Shown here piece by piece: positions 14,775-15,262 of a stretch of 15,262 bases of DNA. A program made the translations under genes and the position numbers. This DNA comes from Bacteroidales bacterium (GTDB taxonomy: Bacteria; Bacteroidota; Bacteroidia; Bacteroidales; WCHB1-69). How positions within the stretch are numbered: position 1 is the stretch's first letter; the number at the start of each line of letters is the position of its first letter. The stretch is from the NCBI GenBank assembly GCA_017527945.1, contig JAFXPL010000083.1, positions 1-15,262 on the forward strand, read 5' to 3'. Below the pieces are notes generated by a model. That model was not told where the DNA came from. It did no database searches and saw only the letters and a list, made by a program, of their open reading frames with translations.

Positions 14775-14798
14775 AGAGACGTGCCATGGCACGTCTCT
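14775..14798. repeat. 24-bp perfect palindrome at the hsdM end of the defence island
   Basis: Half-site AGAGACGTGCCA followed by its exact reverse complement. It shares AGAGACGT..CA with the palindrome at 3612-3635; positions 9-10 of the arm differ (TT there, GC here) and the opposite arm has the matching change, so symmetry is conserved. It lies between the hppA stop and the hppA terminator, thus in the hppA 3' untranslated region. The flanking non-coding DNA (14571-14730) shows no RNA gene or ORF that I can support. Confidence 0.85.
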
Positions 14799-14807
14799 AT
14801 GGATAGA

Positions 14808-15262
14808 TTACAGCAGGTGGATAGCGACCGTCAGGCCGGCCATCACGATGCTCACCATGCTCATCAGCTTGATGAGGATGTTCAGGGACGGGCCGGAGGA
14901 GTCCTTGAAGGGATCGCCCACGGTGTCGCCCACGACGGTGGCCTTGTGGTTGTCGGAGCCCTTGCCGCCGAAGTTACCTTCCTCGACATACTTCTTGGCA
15001 TTGTCCCAAGCACCGCCGGCATTAGCCATGAAGATGGCCAGCACGAAGCCGGCGCCGAGGCCACCGACCAGCAGGCCGAGCACGCCGGCCACGCCGAGAA
15101 TCAGACCCGTGACGATGGGAGCCAAGATGGCGAGGATGGACGGAAGCAACATCTCTCTTTGAGCGCCCTTCGTGGAGATGGCCACGCAGCGGGCGTAATC
15201 CGGAGTACCCTCACCGGTGAGGATGCCCTTGATTTCGCGGAACTGACGGCGGACTTCCTCCA
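14808..15262 (-). CDS. hppA: Membrane-bound ion-translocating pyrophosphatase, C-terminal part
   Basis: Partial; the gene enters from beyond the right edge and ends at TAA (14810-14808), with about 150 residues visible. HppA hydrolyses pyrophosphate and pumps H+ and/or Na+ across the inner membrane. Diagnostic features are the motif [23 protein letters not shown], the [14 protein letters not shown] segment with acidic/basic residues that bind magnesium pyrophosphate, and two to three membrane spans ([56 protein letters not shown]). The residues that decide potassium dependence and ion choice are mostly upstream and not visible. It has its own terminator and is not part of the defence island. 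Confidence 0.96.
   Translation of the reverse strand, partial: EEVRRQFREIKGILTGEGTPDYARCVAISTKGAQREMLLPSILAILAPIVTGLILGVAGVLGLLVGGLGAGFVLAIFMANAGGAWDNAKKYVEEGNFGGKGSDNHKATVVGDTVGDPFKDSSGPSLNILIKLMSMVSIVMAGLTVAIHLL

Noticed and set aside
13091..14776. Long + strand open frame of 561 codons opposite hsdM
   Set aside because: Mirror image of hsdM codon usage, rich in His, Val and Leu, with no domain; it also runs through the hsdM promoter and hppA terminator.
3612..14798. CRISPR array or integrase att sites
   Set aside because: Only two copies of the palindrome, 11 kb apart, with no spacer pattern, cas gene, integrase or tRNA gene in the window.

Overview
The window looks like a chromosomal segment from a Bacteroidetes genome, probably order Bacteroidales. 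Three things point there: several putative promoters carry the Bacteroidetes -7 element TAnnTTTG, one of them at an exact 19-nt spacing from a TTTG -33 element; ribosome binding sites are mostly weak or A-rich; and the gene content is typical (an M13 peptidase ending in a C-terminal Trp, carbamate kinase, Dxr, a ROK sugar kinase, a membrane pyrophosphatase). No species can be named from sequence alone.

Left flank (1-3600), housekeeping: the 3' end of an M13 (PepO-like) metallopeptidase, a non-coding gap with REP-like hairpins, then arcC and dxr on the + strand, and a convergent ROK-family kinase on the - strand with a near-ideal promoter. Right flank (14,700-15,262): the 3' end of hppA (membrane-bound ion-pumping pyrophosphatase) on the - strand, followed by a good Rho-independent terminator.

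Middle (about 3,640-14,540), all on the - strand: one defence island, read right to left. hsdM comes first, then a REP-associated HUH transposase-like protein (RAYT) with a fused DprA/SLOG-like C-terminal domain, then hsdS overlapping the RAYT stop by 4 nt (ATGA), then an AIPR-family protein, then an OLD-like split pair (AAA/ABC-type ATPase and Toprim-like protein), then hsdR. Together this is a Type I restriction-modification system whose S and R genes are separated by about 3.7 kb of further defence-type genes. A second TAnnTTTG site ahead of the ATPase suggests that ATPase, Toprim protein and hsdR form a separate transcription unit.

The most notable points are: (1) hsdS is interrupted by one in-frame amber codon exactly at the start of TRD2, leaving a 211-residue half-HsdS (TRD1 plus central conserved helix), while the downstream half keeps an open frame with no usable start near its beginning; (2) a RAYT/DprA-like gene is wired into the R-M operon; (3) 24-bp perfect palindromes of one family, with compensatory arm changes, lie just outside both ends of the island, and a third 24-bp perfect palindrome of different sequence sits in frame inside the RAYT coding region; (4) the ATPase/Toprim pair and AIPR protein may be an embedded abortive-infection module. 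Functions of the island cargo are inferred from motifs, not demonstrated.
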